Shown here piece by piece: positions 1 through 10,257 of a stretch of 64,000 bases of DNA. Each line of letters opens with the position of its first letter. The stretch's first letter is position 1. The notes beneath the pieces are model-generated. The model saw only the letters and a list, made by a program, of their open reading frames with translations, ran no database searches and was not told the DNA's origin. Source of the DNA: Takakia lepidozioides (taxonomy: Eukaryota > Streptophyta > Takakiopsida > Takakiales > Takakiaceae). The translations under genes and the position numbers were made by a program. The stretch spans positions 41,910,001 through 41,974,000 of the forward strand of contig CM060731.1 in NCBI GenBank assembly GCA_030704615.1, given 5' to 3'.

Positions 1-140
1 CGCCTTCGGTCTACTCCCCTCACACCGCAGTACGCCCTCCAAGGGGGGACGGGGACTTCCCCCATACATAATTAGGAGAGACTGATAATTGATCAGTGAC
101 AAGTGTGATTAGTGAAAAGAAAAGAAATTAGAAATTAGTT
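1..140 (+). repeat. Left flank of CACTA element, dispersed repeat
   Basis: This stretch, starting in GC-rich sequence and ending in AATTAGAAATTAGTT, closely matches 26,550-26,734 in the same orientation, apart from small indels. It ends exactly where the CACTA terminal repeat starts. The last three bases, GTT (138-140), are the left copy of the target-site duplication. The repeat is noncoding and its family is not recognised. Confidence 0.8.
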
Positions 141-169
141 CACTACAACAGATCGCGGTATATATGACT
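141..169 (+). repeat. CACTA left terminal inverted repeat
   Basis: Twenty-nine bases starting CACTACAACA, the inverse complement of 20,243-20,271 with a single mismatch at base 24. Bases 138-140 (GTT) just outside are the target duplication. These ends are where a CACTA transposase would cut. Confidence 0.92.
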
Positions 170-359
170 GTATATATGATTATCCCGTAGTCATAAACGG
201 TACATATGACTGCAATGACTTTAAGTCGTGCAAACCAAGTGAATACAATGAGTACAGTATGGTCGGTCATGGATGACTGCAGTCAGATGAACCAAGTGAT
301 ACATCTCACTGTCATGTGGCAATCATACATACTTCTACCATATATAACTTAGTGTGCTG

Positions 360-650
360 CTACAAACTGTACACGTGTCTCTTTTTAATAAGTCCATGAG
401 GTTTTGTGGATGTGCGTCATATGGTGTCTCCAGAATCTGCCACGTGGCATATCCATGAGGTGGTCCTGCAGTCATCATCCTGACTACAACCATGCTAATA
501 TCTGGACACGTGGCATATATTGAGGAGGTCTTGTAGTCATGATCCTGACTACAACATGCTGATATCTAGACACGTGGCATGTATTGAGGAGGTCTTGCAG
601 TCATGATCCTGACTATGACATGATGATATGTGGACACGTGGCATCATATG
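360..650 (+). repeat. Sub-terminal ~64-bp tandem repeat with CACGTG cores
   Basis: Three to four tandem copies of a roughly 64-bp unit, each with CACGTGGCAT followed by a GAGG[AT]GGTC-type segment and AGTCATGATCCTGACTA. The CACGTG hexamers start at 441, 507, 571 and 635, and a looser one at 372. CACTA elements normally have sub-terminal repeats that bind their own transposase; CACGTG is also the G-box core bound by plant bZIP and bHLH factors. Which protein binds here is not shown by the sequence. Confidence 0.75.
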
Positions 651-699
651 AGGGGTTCTTTGGAACTTTTAAATGTATAGGACAGTCAGAACCACGACT

Positions 700-921
700 A
701 TGTTTATCTCGTTAGGATTAGTATTATTCAAATATTGAACAAAGAGAATAACAAAGGGAAGAACAAATAGACAAAAAATGCTTAAAGACAGCAGTAGATG
801 TAAGAGCTTCTCTTAAACTGCTGCCAGTCAAATTTACAATATAGCACCGAAGTCCCAAAATCTAGCTCCTCAAACAATAGTCTGACAAAGTGTAAATGAT
901 ACTACATATGCACTGAAGATA
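700..921. other. No feature recognised inside the CACTA arm
   Basis: A-rich sequence between the sub-terminal repeats and the first PPR fragment. I see no open frame, repeat or RNA gene here. Confidence 0.5.
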
Positions 922-1500
922 TCAACACATGTAAAATGCGAATGTCGTTCTACGTTTGCTACTGTTCCAGCACAACAACAAATCAGCATTATAGGGTGTA
1001 CCCACATTTCGCATGTACACCTCCACGAGGGTATTGCTCAGAATGACTGTATTTGGTACAATTCCAGCTCTGACAATGTTACCATGGACTTCTGTGCCCT
1101 TTTCCAGAGCTGCCAGGCTTGCACATGCATTGCAAATGCACAAAAACGTGATGTGGTCGGGCTTCACCCCTTCCCCCATCATTTGATCATAGGTCTCCAA
1201 AGCCTCCATACCACGTCCCTGCTGTGCATACCCTGCAAGCATCGCGTTCTACGACACCACATCTCATTCAGCCATAGTGTTGAAAACTCCCTTCGCATCC
1301 TTAATGCACCCACATTTGGCGTACATGTCCACCAGGGCAGTGTTCAGAATGACATCTGGTACAATTCCAGCTTTAACGATGTCACCATGGACCTCTTTCT
1401 GGCCCTCTTGGATGAATTTGGACCCACACTCTATCCCGTTCCTTCAGCTATCCATGCCTCTGCACAAATCATGCATACATCCTTGTCTTGCTGCTAGCAG
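922..1500 (-). pseudogene. PPR gene fragments captured in the CACTA element
   Basis: On the minus strand the translation has clear PPR-repeat signatures: a MLAGYAQQGRGMEALETYDQ-type segment, then VKPDHITF, a [13 protein letters not shown] helix and EVHGNIVRAGIVPN. These are the same building blocks as in the intact PPR gene at 43.3 kb. The frame breaks near 1,000, and a second partial copy of the same block runs to about 1,500 in another frame. No start codon, targeting region or E/DYW end is present. PPR proteins bind organelle RNA; these pieces cannot encode a working one. Confidence 0.75.
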
Positions 1501-1929
1501 CTGACGATGACAGCTTAGATTTGTTCTAGGAAACACCCAACTCAACTTATCACACTAGTTCTTATGCTCAATTGCATCTGCTACTCTCTATAATCAGACA
1601 GACATTCACCTTCTTGCCTCATAAAAGTATTCATTCCACAGCTTCTCCTCATCTCTGTTACCTGTTACTGGATACTTTCATGTTGTCACATTGGCAGTAT
1701 CATATCAAAGTCACTCCAAACTGGTTCACTCAACCAACTAACATGCAGAATTCAACATGGAAACTTAGGGTCGATTATGATAAAAAGGAAAAACAGGGTG
1801 AAATGTGTTGAAGAAGGTGCCTTCAGTAGTAGTGCCTGATTTGTCAATTCCACCGCTACTGCTACAGCTTCAGCTTCCACTTGACCATCTATCCATGCAG
1901 ATTGCTAGTAGCTATTGATCCACAGGGAA
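1501..1929. repeat. Noncoding CACTA interior sharing a repeat with 18.8-19.5 kb
   Basis: The stretch at about 1,735-1,875 (CAGAATTCAACATGGAAACT, then GGTGAAATGTGTTGAAGAAG) recurs at 18,830-18,965, and more weakly at 19,130-19,210 and 19,440-19,510. The copies lie on both sides of the outer retroelement, so the repeat belongs to the CACTA body. No gene is seen. Confidence 0.65.
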
Positions 1930-2367
1930 TCATAGGAGCTGAAGTCCATACATGTCCACCAGGGCAATGTTCAGAATGGCATCTAGTACAATTCCAACTT
2001 TGACGATGTCACCATGGACCTCTTTCCCCTTTTCCAGAGCTCCCAAGCTTGCACACGCATTGCAAACACAAACAAACATGATGTGGTTGGGCTTCACCCC
2101 TTCGCGTAGCAGTTGCTCATAGGTCTCCAAAGCATTCCTACCACACCCATGTTTGGTAACTCCTGCCAACATTATATTCCACATGATTAAAGTTCGTTGA
2201 GGCATTCTGTTGAACACTTGGTGAGCATACATGATGCTCCCGCACTTAACATACATGGAGACAAGGGTGTTGAGTAGAAAAACATTTGGCGTGCATCTAC
2301 TTTGGATAATGTAAGTGTGCACCTGCTTTCCAGCGTCCAGACCTTCCATATTGATGCACTTAAGCAA
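1930..2367 (-). pseudogene. PPR gene fragment (best preserved in the CACTA cargo)
   Basis: The minus-strand frame is open for 145 codons and reads as about four consecutive PPR motifs: GKQVHTYIIQSRCTPNVFL, NTLVSMYVKCGSIMYAHQVF, a domesticated W-I-M-L-A-G segment, and EGVKPNHIMFVCVCNACASL. The spacing is that of P, L and S type PPR repeats. It has neither a plausible N-terminus nor a DYW end and stops in the middle of a repeat. It is probably a captured, decayed piece of a gene like the one at 43.3 kb. Transcription is possible but function unlikely. Confidence 0.75.
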
Positions 2368-2513
2368 GGGACAGACACACGTACCTGAATCTGCTGAAAT
2401 GCCTCATTGGCTTAAAGTCTGTAGAGCCTATGTCAGTCTGCCTACCGCAAAGCATCTTCACATGCCCAGAAGTGCCAGAAGAGGCATCGTGGACTCCCTC
2501 TCTTGATCCTCTT

Positions 2514-2932
2514 TCAGAAGTTGTGGTCATGATTGAGGTGCCTGGTTTTATAAACTGTGCCGCTGCAACTGCAGCCTTTAATTGACCATCTACCATGCAC
2601 GTTTCTTGTAGCTATTGATCCATATGGAATCACATCTGGTACAATTCCAGCTTTGGCGATGCAACCATGCACCTCTTTGCCCTTTTCCAGGGCTGCCAGG
2701 CTTTTACACGCGCACACAAACCTGATGTGGTCGGGCTTCACCCTTCCCCAATCATTTGCTCATAGGTCTCCAAAGCCTCCATCTCATGCCCCTGCTGTGT
2801 ATACCCTACAAGCATGGCATTCCACGACACCACATCTCGTTCCCCCCACGTTCCATGAGATCACATCTCGTTCAGCCAGAGTGTGGAAAACTCCCTTCGC
2901 ATCCTGAATGCACCCACATTTGACAAACATAT
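2514..2932 (-). pseudogene. PPR gene fragment, cut by the outer Ty3 insertion
   Basis: The minus strand at 2,514-2,741 encodes MKPDHIRFVCACKSLAALE-type PPR sequence followed by a VHGCIAKAGIVPD segment. Further up (2,760-2,930) come degraded remnants of the next motif, up to a Cys-containing MYAKCG-like segment read from CCCACATTTGACAAACAT. There the retroelement begins. The motif resumes at 18,415 on the other side, where ATGTCATCTAGGGCAGTG continues the sequence seen uninterrupted at 1,340. Confidence 0.7.
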
Positions 2933-3300
2933 TGTCATGGTTTTAGTCATGGTTAACTAGAATTACCTACTTCTAGTTAACTATGATATTTTGGATATTT
3001 ATATTTGTATTTTGTGTGTTGGAACTTCATTTGGTCTTACATGCCAAGTGAGGTGTCAAACCTCACTTGGGACATGGGGATGGGTTTTCCCCTTGTGAGT
3101 GTTGAGGAGGGCTCATCTTCTTGTAGTTGAGCCTCCATGAGCCTCTCCCACCTCCATAGCTCTAGGTATTGAGAGGGAGTGTGGTGAGGGCTTTGTAGGG
3201 TGGATTCCTTTAGCAAAGGTGCCCTTGGCTTTACTTAGTTTATGTGATTGAGTGGATTCATGAGTAGAGTGATTCCATTGTGTGTTCACTTCCATTATCA
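2933..3300 (+). repeat. Left copy of the 368-bp terminal direct repeat
   Basis: It begins TGTCATGGTTTTAGTCATGG, ends ATTATCA, and matches 17,961-18,328 almost base for base with equal length. Retroviral LTRs start TG and end CA, as this does. The sequence that follows differs between the two copies, so this may be only part of a longer LTR. It contains an imperfect inverted repeat, GTTAACTAGAA...TTCTAGTTAAC, near its start. Confidence 0.75.
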
Positions 3301-4580
3301 CTACAAGAAGATCTCCTTATGCTTGTGAGTGCGGAATGTAAGGGTTAGTTTAGCACTTGTGTGTTGGAGAAAGCTTGGTAAAGAGCTCTTATGTTGCAAG
3401 GTGTTGCAGGTGTTGCAAAGGAAAATCCTTGTGGCGTGGAGAACATGGATGTTAGGGTTTGAGAAACATTACTTTGCTCTATAGAGGTGGAGAGCTTGGA
3501 AAAGAGCTCTTGCATCACAAGAGAAGCGTCTTGTGTGTGGAGAAGATAGACACTAGGGTTTCAAGAGCAAGCTCTAGTTGTTCATGGTGTGAAAGAGAAG
3601 CCAAAGAGCGGCACATGTTTGGGTTGGAATAGAAGGAGTACAACAAGGGTAGCTGGAGGAGCATTGAGTAGCTCAAGAGAAGCTAAGAAGTGGTTGTTCT
3701 ATCCATGGTGAAATGAAGCCAAGTAGGGTTTTATTTGGTTGACAAACAAGCAAGCAAAGGTGGCGCTAGAAGGGAGTGTTTTTGCTAGTTATATGAGTTC
3801 TTGGATTGCTCTTGGTGAAGCAAGTGGTTGACCAAGCAAGTGGCGCATGTGTGGAGCATGCTTTACAAGTGTGGCTTCCAATTCAAGCTTGAGGAGAGCT
3901 AGAAGGTGAAGTGAGCAAGTTCATTCCTTGTGTATGAGGTGGTGCATGTTGTGGAAGAAGTTCAAGATGACTCCAAAGTGAAGCATGTGGGTGAGAATTC
4001 TATCCATGATGATGTGAAACCAAGCCTAGAGTATTGAAGACTTGGAGCACATGTGGCAGATCATTGGAGGTGGTCTTTATGAAGAAAGGAGATTGTGGCT
4101 CATGACATGCATAGCAACTTCAACCATACATTAGCATGTGACAAGACAAGGAAGGGGAAGGTGAAACTCATGTATTCATATTTCTTTTTTGCTGAAGTTT
4201 TGTGGTGGATAGTTGATCAACCAAGTGAGGCTTATGTGGAGCATGCTCTTTAGGGCTTGTGACTTCAAGTTAGAGAAGATGAGCTCTTGAATAGAGGTGT
4301 GGATACACATTATGATGAATGAAGACAACATCTAGGTCAAGAGGTGGAAGTATGTGTGACTAGCCCATGCAAGGGAAAGCACATGGAAGATGACATACAA
4401 AATTCAAATTCAAGCAAGGCTTGGCGCTTGTTATTGGGCACATTAGCTTGCTATGAGTTCCAAGGAGATCAAGAGGAACTTGTAAATTTTGGGATGAATG
4501 CATTGCAAAGTAAGATAATGCAATCTTGCATGCATGTTAGGGGGAAGATACCATGAAGAAGGTGTTTCTTACTATACTCT
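3301..4580 (+). other. Noncoding 5' LTR or leader of outer Ty3
   Basis: About 1.3 kb of G-rich sequence without a supported gene. It lies between the terminal repeat and the tandem repeat ahead of gag, so it is either a long LTR or an untranslated leader. I could not find a convincing primer-binding site. Confidence 0.45.
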
Positions 4581-4613
4581 ACAAACCCTAGTCTCCATAC
4601 TCTTCAAGAAACT

Positions 4614-4779
4614 GTGTATGGGCTCCCTCTGCCCCACCATACACTTTTGTGAACAGAGTATGGAACCCCTCTGCCCAACATACTCTTTTGTGAACAGAGT
4701 ATGGGCCCCCTCTGCCCAACATACGTTTCTGAGAACAGTGTATGGGCTCCCTCTGCCCCACCATACACGTTTTTGAACA
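4614..4779 (+). repeat. 41-42 bp tandem repeat with internal palindrome
   Basis: Four copies start at 4,614, 4,655, 4,696 and 4,738, each of the form G[TA]GTATGG, CCTCTGCCC, then CATAC near the end. The outer bases GTGTATGG and CCATACAC are inverse complements within a unit, so each copy can fold into a short hairpin. A degenerate fifth unit follows up to about 4,835. It lies in the leader of the outer Ty3. Confidence 0.85.
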
Positions 4780-4854
4780 GTGTATGGATACAAGTGGAGA
4801 GACTTTGCCTACCATACGTTTTCATTAAAAGTGTATGACATCTAAGGTGTATCT

Positions 4855-5200
4855 GGAGGAGTATTGACTTTGGAGGATCTTTGGGGGGGTCCTTTAAGGA
4901 ACTTTTGTAAGACACTTGAAGAGCTCTTGAAGGGGTGTTTGGAGGACTGTTTGGAGGACTATTGGGGGTCCTTGAAGACCAATATTTGGCAAATATTTGG
5001 ATCTTTGGAGGGCTATTTGGAGGACTATTTTGGGGTCCTTGGAGGCTAATATTTGGCGAGCTTAAGGAGTCTTTGATAACTTGTCTGGCGGAATTTTTGG
5101 GGTCCTTGAGGGCCAAGATTTGGCAGGCTTTGGGGGCCTTAGTGAGATTGTTTGAGAGACATCTTGAGGAGAGTTATTTGAGAGACCCTGGAAGGTAGTT
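4855..5200 (+). repeat. Degenerate GGAGGACT/ATATTTGG repeats in Ty3 leader
   Basis: A short-period, imperfect repeat of segments such as TTGGAGGACTATT, GGGGTCCTTGA and AATATTTGGC. A diverged inverted relative occurs at about 61,440-61,620, which has CCTCCAAA and AATATCCTCC blocks. Open frames on both strands arise only from the repeat and carry no recognisable domain. Confidence 0.6.
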
Positions 5201-5239
5201 ATGTCTGTTGGTCATGAGCAAGAGCATTTAGAGATAGGG

Positions 5240-5640
5240 GGAGACTAGTGGGATGAGATCATTCTGGGATTAGGAATTGCTTTAGTCTCTCTTCCTCGTA
5301 GTCTTCCACCCTCTATGTAGGCCAAAACCTTTCCGTAGGTGGAGGCAAGAGTCAGTCCGGGTTTGGGCTGGGGTGTCCTTGCAGGAGCGACACTGCGGAG
5401 TGTTTTTTTTTGGTGTGGGGGAGTTACTGTCTTGATTTTCTTGTATTTGGATCCCTCCCACACCTGCATGCTTGACTGTGCGCCATGTCAGTTTTGTGTG
5501 GGCGCTTGTTTCATAGGAGGTTGGTCCGGATTTGATCACCGGCCAATCCTAGAGCATGTTGTCGGTGGTGAGGCTGGGGTGATGACCAGCAGACCATATA
5601 AGTGTTTGCGGTGGATGCAGGTGCAGGTTTATGTTACAAA
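5240..5640 (+). other. Leader segment of outer Ty3, inverted copy at 61.0-61.4 kb
   Basis: The stretch from GGGATTAGGAATTGCTTTAG through GGCTGGGGTGATGACCAGCA recurs in inverse orientation at about 61,030-61,385 with moderate divergence. It precedes gag and has no supported protein. It contains the words TTTCCGTAGGTGGAGGCAAG and GGGTTTGGGCTGGGGTGTC, both found inverted in the other copy. Confidence 0.7.
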
Positions 5641-5751
5641 CCTAGTAGTCTAAGCCATGAGCCGCAACAGGTTCTCTACATGGTTACCTTGTGGAAAGGG
5701 GGATTAGAGACAGATTTACAACAGGTGTGGTTGTGAGTTTTTATCACAGAG

Positions 5752-6787
5752 GTGCCACCAGTTGCTGAGGAGAGTGCCGGTACGAGCACTAGCGATACTA
5801 GTGGGTATACAAGACGAGATGTGCGGTTTAGGCCACCTTCACCTTCAGTGTCTTCTGAGGAAAGTTCAGACTCAGAGTTAAGAGGATTCTCGCCGAGGGT
5901 GCAAGCCATTTCCGTGCCATTGTTGTGGGATACGATGGAGGAAATGTATGGAGCTACCAAGGGGCCACGTCGGTACTCTGGAGCTGTGGGCACCATCGAG
6001 CTTGATGATTTCATACAAGAGTTTGATAGTTGGTGTGATTTGCAGCAGATGCGCAATCCACAACTGTTTACGCCTTTTATGGCGTGGAAGGGGCTGTTTC
6101 AGCACCTTGAGGGGCCGCCCATGGATGACTACCATGAGTTTAAGCGGGGGATATGAGGTGGAGATTGAGGAATGGCGGGTGTATTGGTCACCTGACTATG
6201 TCTCCATCACTAGAGGCACAAGGGCAGTGGTGACACCGGCAGCTACACCGGCAGCTTCTGCAAGCAGCAGTGGGACGTCAAGTGGAACAGGAGCTGGGAA
6301 GTCCACCCAAGCTCCTGCTGCAGCACCAACACCCTTGCCTGCCTTTAACCCAATTGTGGAGTTCTTCGAGGAATTAAGGAGAAACTACCAGGGGATAAGG
6401 ACGGAGAAATTGCAAAGTTTTCAAGAGTTCCAACGAAAGCCTGCCGAGAGTTTAAGGGAGGCTTACACGCGCTTGCGGCGATTGATAAATGTAACCCAAG
6501 GGGTTACGAAAGCTCAAGCAGTCCAATTCTGGTATGGTATATTGGACAAGGAGCTGAGGAGAAGGGTGCAGGATGCAACTCTTCTACAAGTGGCCCAACC
6601 CACTTTAGCAAACGTGTTTTTGCTGGCAGAGCGAATAGAGCTCAATATGGTAGATGAGCAAGTGGTCATGGTGGGGTTTGGTAAGGAGACACAACGAAGT
6701 GGGGTTCCTAGCCAACAACAACCACTACCCCAACGTGCTCAAGGCAACAAGGGGGCTCAGGCGAAGCCCAGGGAAGGGCCGAGATGA
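5752..6787 (+). pseudogene. Gag capsid region of outer Ty3 (frameshifted)
   Basis: Ty3 Gag forms the particle that packages the element RNA. The first frame (5,752-6,156) runs from a Ser/Thr/Glu-rich N-terminus to TIELDDFIQEFDSW, a retrotransposon-gag-like helix, and stops at an evident frameshift near 6,150. The second frame continues to 6,787 with a low-complexity Ala/Pro/Thr linker and then a helical part: FNPIVEFFEELRRNYQG, RLRRLINVTQGVTKAQAVQF and LLAERIELNMVDE, followed by a Gln-rich tail. A stop at 6,787 separates it from the zinc-knuckle frame. Both breaks make this a non-functional copy. The start was chosen as the first Met of the open frame. Confidence 0.7.
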
Positions 6788-6838
6788 TCTCAATTGCACA
6801 GGTCACTTCTTTGATTCTCAGGCCAACAACAGTCGGGT

Positions 6839-7129
6839 GTGACATGTTGGGATTGTGGAGGACCCCATGATAAGAGAGATTGCCCGGAGAGAGGCAAAGG
6901 GCCGACACAGGCACAGCCTACACAACTACAATATGGGCATTGTGGCAAGTATGGGCATGAAAAGGCCTATTGTTATGACTTGCATCCTGAGCTACGGCCA
7001 GGCCAGTTCCAAGGGAACAATGGTGGCCGAGGACGAGGCAATGTAGTCCAGAGAGGTAGAGGAGGTAGAGGTCGTGGTGGAGGTCGTAACCAAAACCCAA
7101 GGAGCATAGGGTCAAGGTCAAGGTCATGA
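6839..7129 (+). pseudogene. Zinc-knuckle nucleocapsid segment of outer Ty3
   Basis: One intact CCHC knuckle, CWDCGGPHDKRDC (C-x2-C-x4-H-x4-C), is followed by a second whose first Cys has changed (CGKYGHEKAYC remains). A Gly/Arg-rich RGRGG tail follows, as in many RNA-binding nucleocapsids. This part packages RNA in Ty3 elements. It is out of frame with the gag body upstream. Confidence 0.75.
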
Positions 7130-7244
7130 CCAAGGCATGGTGGATAGGCTTGCCCAGCTAGAGCAACGTCTTGCTACCATGGCCACTACTCATGTTGCGC
7201 CAGCTCCAAGGCCTGAGGTTTAAGCCCCACCTGCACAACCTCCT

Positions 7245-8626
7245 ATGCCTAGGGAAGACCAGATTGGTATGGGCTTCATGTGTGGAGCCGCACTTACAAG
7301 ACCATTGCATGTGGACTCTGCAGCTGCTGTCACTCGAGCAGCAATGCGTGCTCTTGAGCCAAGAGGAGCAGATGTGGATTTGGATCCACAAAGAGGGGAA
7401 GCAAGTCGACAGACAAGGCTTCCACAATCTTTCACATTGGCTGAGACAGTGCCAACTACGCCATTGATGGTACCCGCTCGCCCAAGTGTGTCAGAGGTAG
7501 AGCCACGAGTGCCAGTGGGGAGAGTTGGTGTAGCCCGGAAAATGCCAGTGGGTGGTGCTGCAAAGCAAGGTACAGCCAGTACATTGTTGGGGGCGGCTAC
7601 GGCAATTTGTCAAGCTCCATTATTTTCTGCCACAACAATTGCAATGCCAGGGATGCGGCCAGCTGCAGTGTTTAGACTGGCAGCTAGACTCTGTGAGAGT
7701 GGTGATGCATCGGCACTATCTGCGGGGATAGCGGATCAGGTGCAGTGCATAGATGCCCTGGATTCAAGGGTAAAGACAGCCACAGCTGCGCCATGGCAAG
7801 CGGCAGCTGCAAGGTTGCAAGAGTTGCCAGCTAGACCAGCCATTGAGCGTAGTATGGTGACTCCTGGGGTAGTCCTGGTGGACAATCAGGATGGTGTGTT
7901 TCAGTTGGGTGGCCCGGCCAGGAGGAGGTATAGGCCACTGCGGGTCTTGTTGGACTCGGGAGCACAGCCATTGATGTTGGGGAGAGCAACAATTGCAGGC
8001 TTGGGTCTTACAGAGGCGGATTTGAAGCCTTGCCCTTTCCAAATTCAAACATCTTTGGGCGGTTCAGAGAAGGCACGAGGGATTACACGCCATGAGCTCT
8101 TCATTCGATTGCAGCCAGATCATCCTACAGATGGCTCTGTCGTGAGAGCTAAAGCCATTGTTACGGACGCAATGTCTTATGATGTACTTGTTGGGGGGGT
8201 ATGTTATACCCGATGGGCTTTACTTTGGACTTTTGGGAGGAAACGGCATCCTACAGGCCGGAATGGCAGTCAGGGGATGGTCGACGTGCACTGCTCCCAG
8301 TGCAGTTTATTGGGAATATAGCGGTGGATCATAGGAACATGATGCCCACATTGGCTGTATTCTCAAGGGTGGTGGCTTGGGGTGGTGAGCTCTTGGAGGG
8401 AAATAGTCATGCAGATGATAGCCCACCACCTGATGAGGACAAACAATTGGCATACAGGGCTGATTTGCTTCCTCATGTGTCTGTTCATATTCCACTGTGG
8501 GGTACAATTAGGAATTTGCATCGAGTAGCAGGCGAGTGTGTGCAAGGTGGGTCAGGAGTGGCAGTGGGAGGAGGAGCAGGAGGAAGCCTTTGAGGAACTC
8601 AAGGCTCGATTGACTTCTGCACCTAT
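7245..8626 (+). pseudogene. Linker, aspartic protease and RT-proximal remnant of outer Ty3
   Basis: The frame 7,245-8,321 has a long Ala-rich linker and then a retropepsin-like segment at about 7,930-8,215: LRVLLDSGAQPLMLGRATI, with the catalytic DSG in place of DTG, and further on SYDVLVGG, the usual conserved strand. The protease would cut Gag-Pol. After a frame change (8,201-8,593) the text MGFTLDFWEETASYRPEW follows and then, without any reverse-transcriptase palm, EEAFEELKARLTSAPI, which is the beginning of the RNase H part. About 600 bp encoding the RT palm is therefore gone. The inner retroelement is inserted after base 8,626. Part of this linker recurs at 60,546-61,004. Confidence 0.75.
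8622..8626 (+). repeat. Target-site duplication CCTAT (left)
   Basis: CCTAT occurs directly before the TG of the inner element and again at 15,575-15,579 directly after its CA. Removing the element and one copy rejoins the reading frame as TSAPI-LRRP, the normal junction before RNase H. Five-base duplications are typical of Ty3 integrases. Confidence 0.95.
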
Positions 8627-9353
8627 TGTCGCGCACCTCACTTCGGTAAGCTCCCCCCTCAAGTCATAGTCACTCGCTTGATGCGCGCGCCTAACTCCCA
8701 ACCTGGCCGCCGGGCCAACTTGGAGCTCCGGCTGCTCACCGAGGCATAACGGTCCCCCCTTTGATCTCCCAAAGAACCCTCCAATGATTTGGAACCAGCG
8801 GAATTCCCTTTGGTAGTTGGCAGTCCGGAACAGCTCCCCACTCTTTGGTTGTTTTCCGGCTCGCTCGCTTACTCACTAGTTTTTGGCCACCAACGGGCTT
8901 GCACTGTTCTCGGGGTTACTACTCCCTATATATACTTCTGTAGCTGTCCGCGGGGGTTTCACAAACAACCATGTCATTTTATGGCGAACCACCACGAACA
9001 CCCTCGACTCCCGGTGATGAGTCGCGGTGAGTCTTGGCCCACCCACCACGGCCCCTATGGACCGTGATGAGTCCCAAGACTCCCCACGACTCCCACCATG
9101 AGGTCTCCGCCCCAGGGTGAGTCCTATGCCACCCCCACTAAGTCCCGCTAAGCTACCACCATCCCTTGTGGAGCCACCCCCACCGCAACCCGGTGTGCGG
9201 GGCTCCACCTAGTGAGCGCCTCCGCCTCCTTGAGTGCTTTGGGCACTCAAGGGTGCTTCAGGCCCCCCATACCTATCGCTGCCACTGCCCCCACCACAGG
9301 GGCAGTCCCTCTTGTGTCCCGACCCCCTGCCCTCAAGGCAAAGGGCCGCGACA
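8627..9353 (-). repeat. 3' LTR of inner Ty3
   Basis: 727 bp, TGTCGCGCACC to GGGCCGCGACA on the plus strand. It pairs with 14,848-15,574 at about 97 percent identity. A TATATATA element at about 8,928 could be the promoter core read on the minus strand. Open frames inside it are chance. Confidence 0.93.
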
Positions 9354-10257
9354 CACACCCTACCAACAGGGAGTCGATGTCCTCATCGGCTTGTCCATTT
9401 TGTGGAAACGAACATCCAAGTTGTGGCGTCCCACATCAAGGAGTTTGTTTCCGTACCATGGCGTCCCATGGCAAAGAACCAAACCCCACACTTGACTCTA
9501 CTCTCCACTAGCTAGTTCGGCCGACTTCCTCCAAGTCCCGACCAAGGGTGGAGCCTCTCAAGCTCCTCCCAGTGCACTCTTCTTGGCCTACTTCAAGGCC
9601 AAAGAACTATCCTCCCCGAGGATCGAATCGCCTTATTGCAACAACATTGCTTGCGACCGCTCATGATGCCGCTTTTGGCATCACCTTGAGCAAGGGTTCA
9701 CCTCGAACCCTCTTTGACTAGGAAGATAACCTTGAACCAACCGCGCGCCCCAATCACTACAATTGGGTCCGCCTTGGAATGCTGGCCTGAGGTACGGGAA
9801 CACGCCGAAGCCGCACTACGACTTCGTCCCGAGGCTACACGATTATAGTACGTGAACGGAAGCACGTAGCTTCCGCGTTAGCCCGCACTACAAAACAACC
9901 CCCTCGGTAGCGCAGTTATAGTATGCGCACGCGCCAGTGCGCACTAGCACGTGAACTCCTAAGGAAGGCGCAAGCTTCTTTGCCCCTTGGATGGGAGTCA
10001 CCCGATTTCGGCACTGCGCAAACACACGATTAACCCAATTTACCTCTCCCACTTTTGTAAGCTAGCATGCATTCTACACACTAGCCAACCACACCATGCA
10101 TCACCATTCCAAACAAAATAGGACGCACAACATTTGGAACCCCTTTCCTTTATAACAAATTTTTGTACAATACAAGTTTTTGCAATCGGATTCCTAAGCT
10201 AGCTAAGCCGGGCTAAGCATGCATTTCCTCCCCCACGCTCCAAGGTTGATGTCCCCA
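9354..10257 (-). other. 3' untranslated region of inner Ty3
   Basis: About 0.9 kb between the end of the pol frame and the 3' LTR, without a gene. A purine-rich tract expected just before the LTR is weak here; on the minus strand I see only GGTAGGGTGTG. Confidence 0.6.

Noticed and set aside
4604-5116. A 170-codon minus-strand frame before gag
   Set aside because: It is made of the 41-bp and GGAGGACT repeats and has no domain.
8789-9515. Frames of about 100 codons in and next to the left LTR, repeated at 15,010-15,433 in the right LTR
   Set aside because: They lie almost entirely inside the two LTR copies, overlap on both strands and show no domain; compositional artefact of C-rich sequence.
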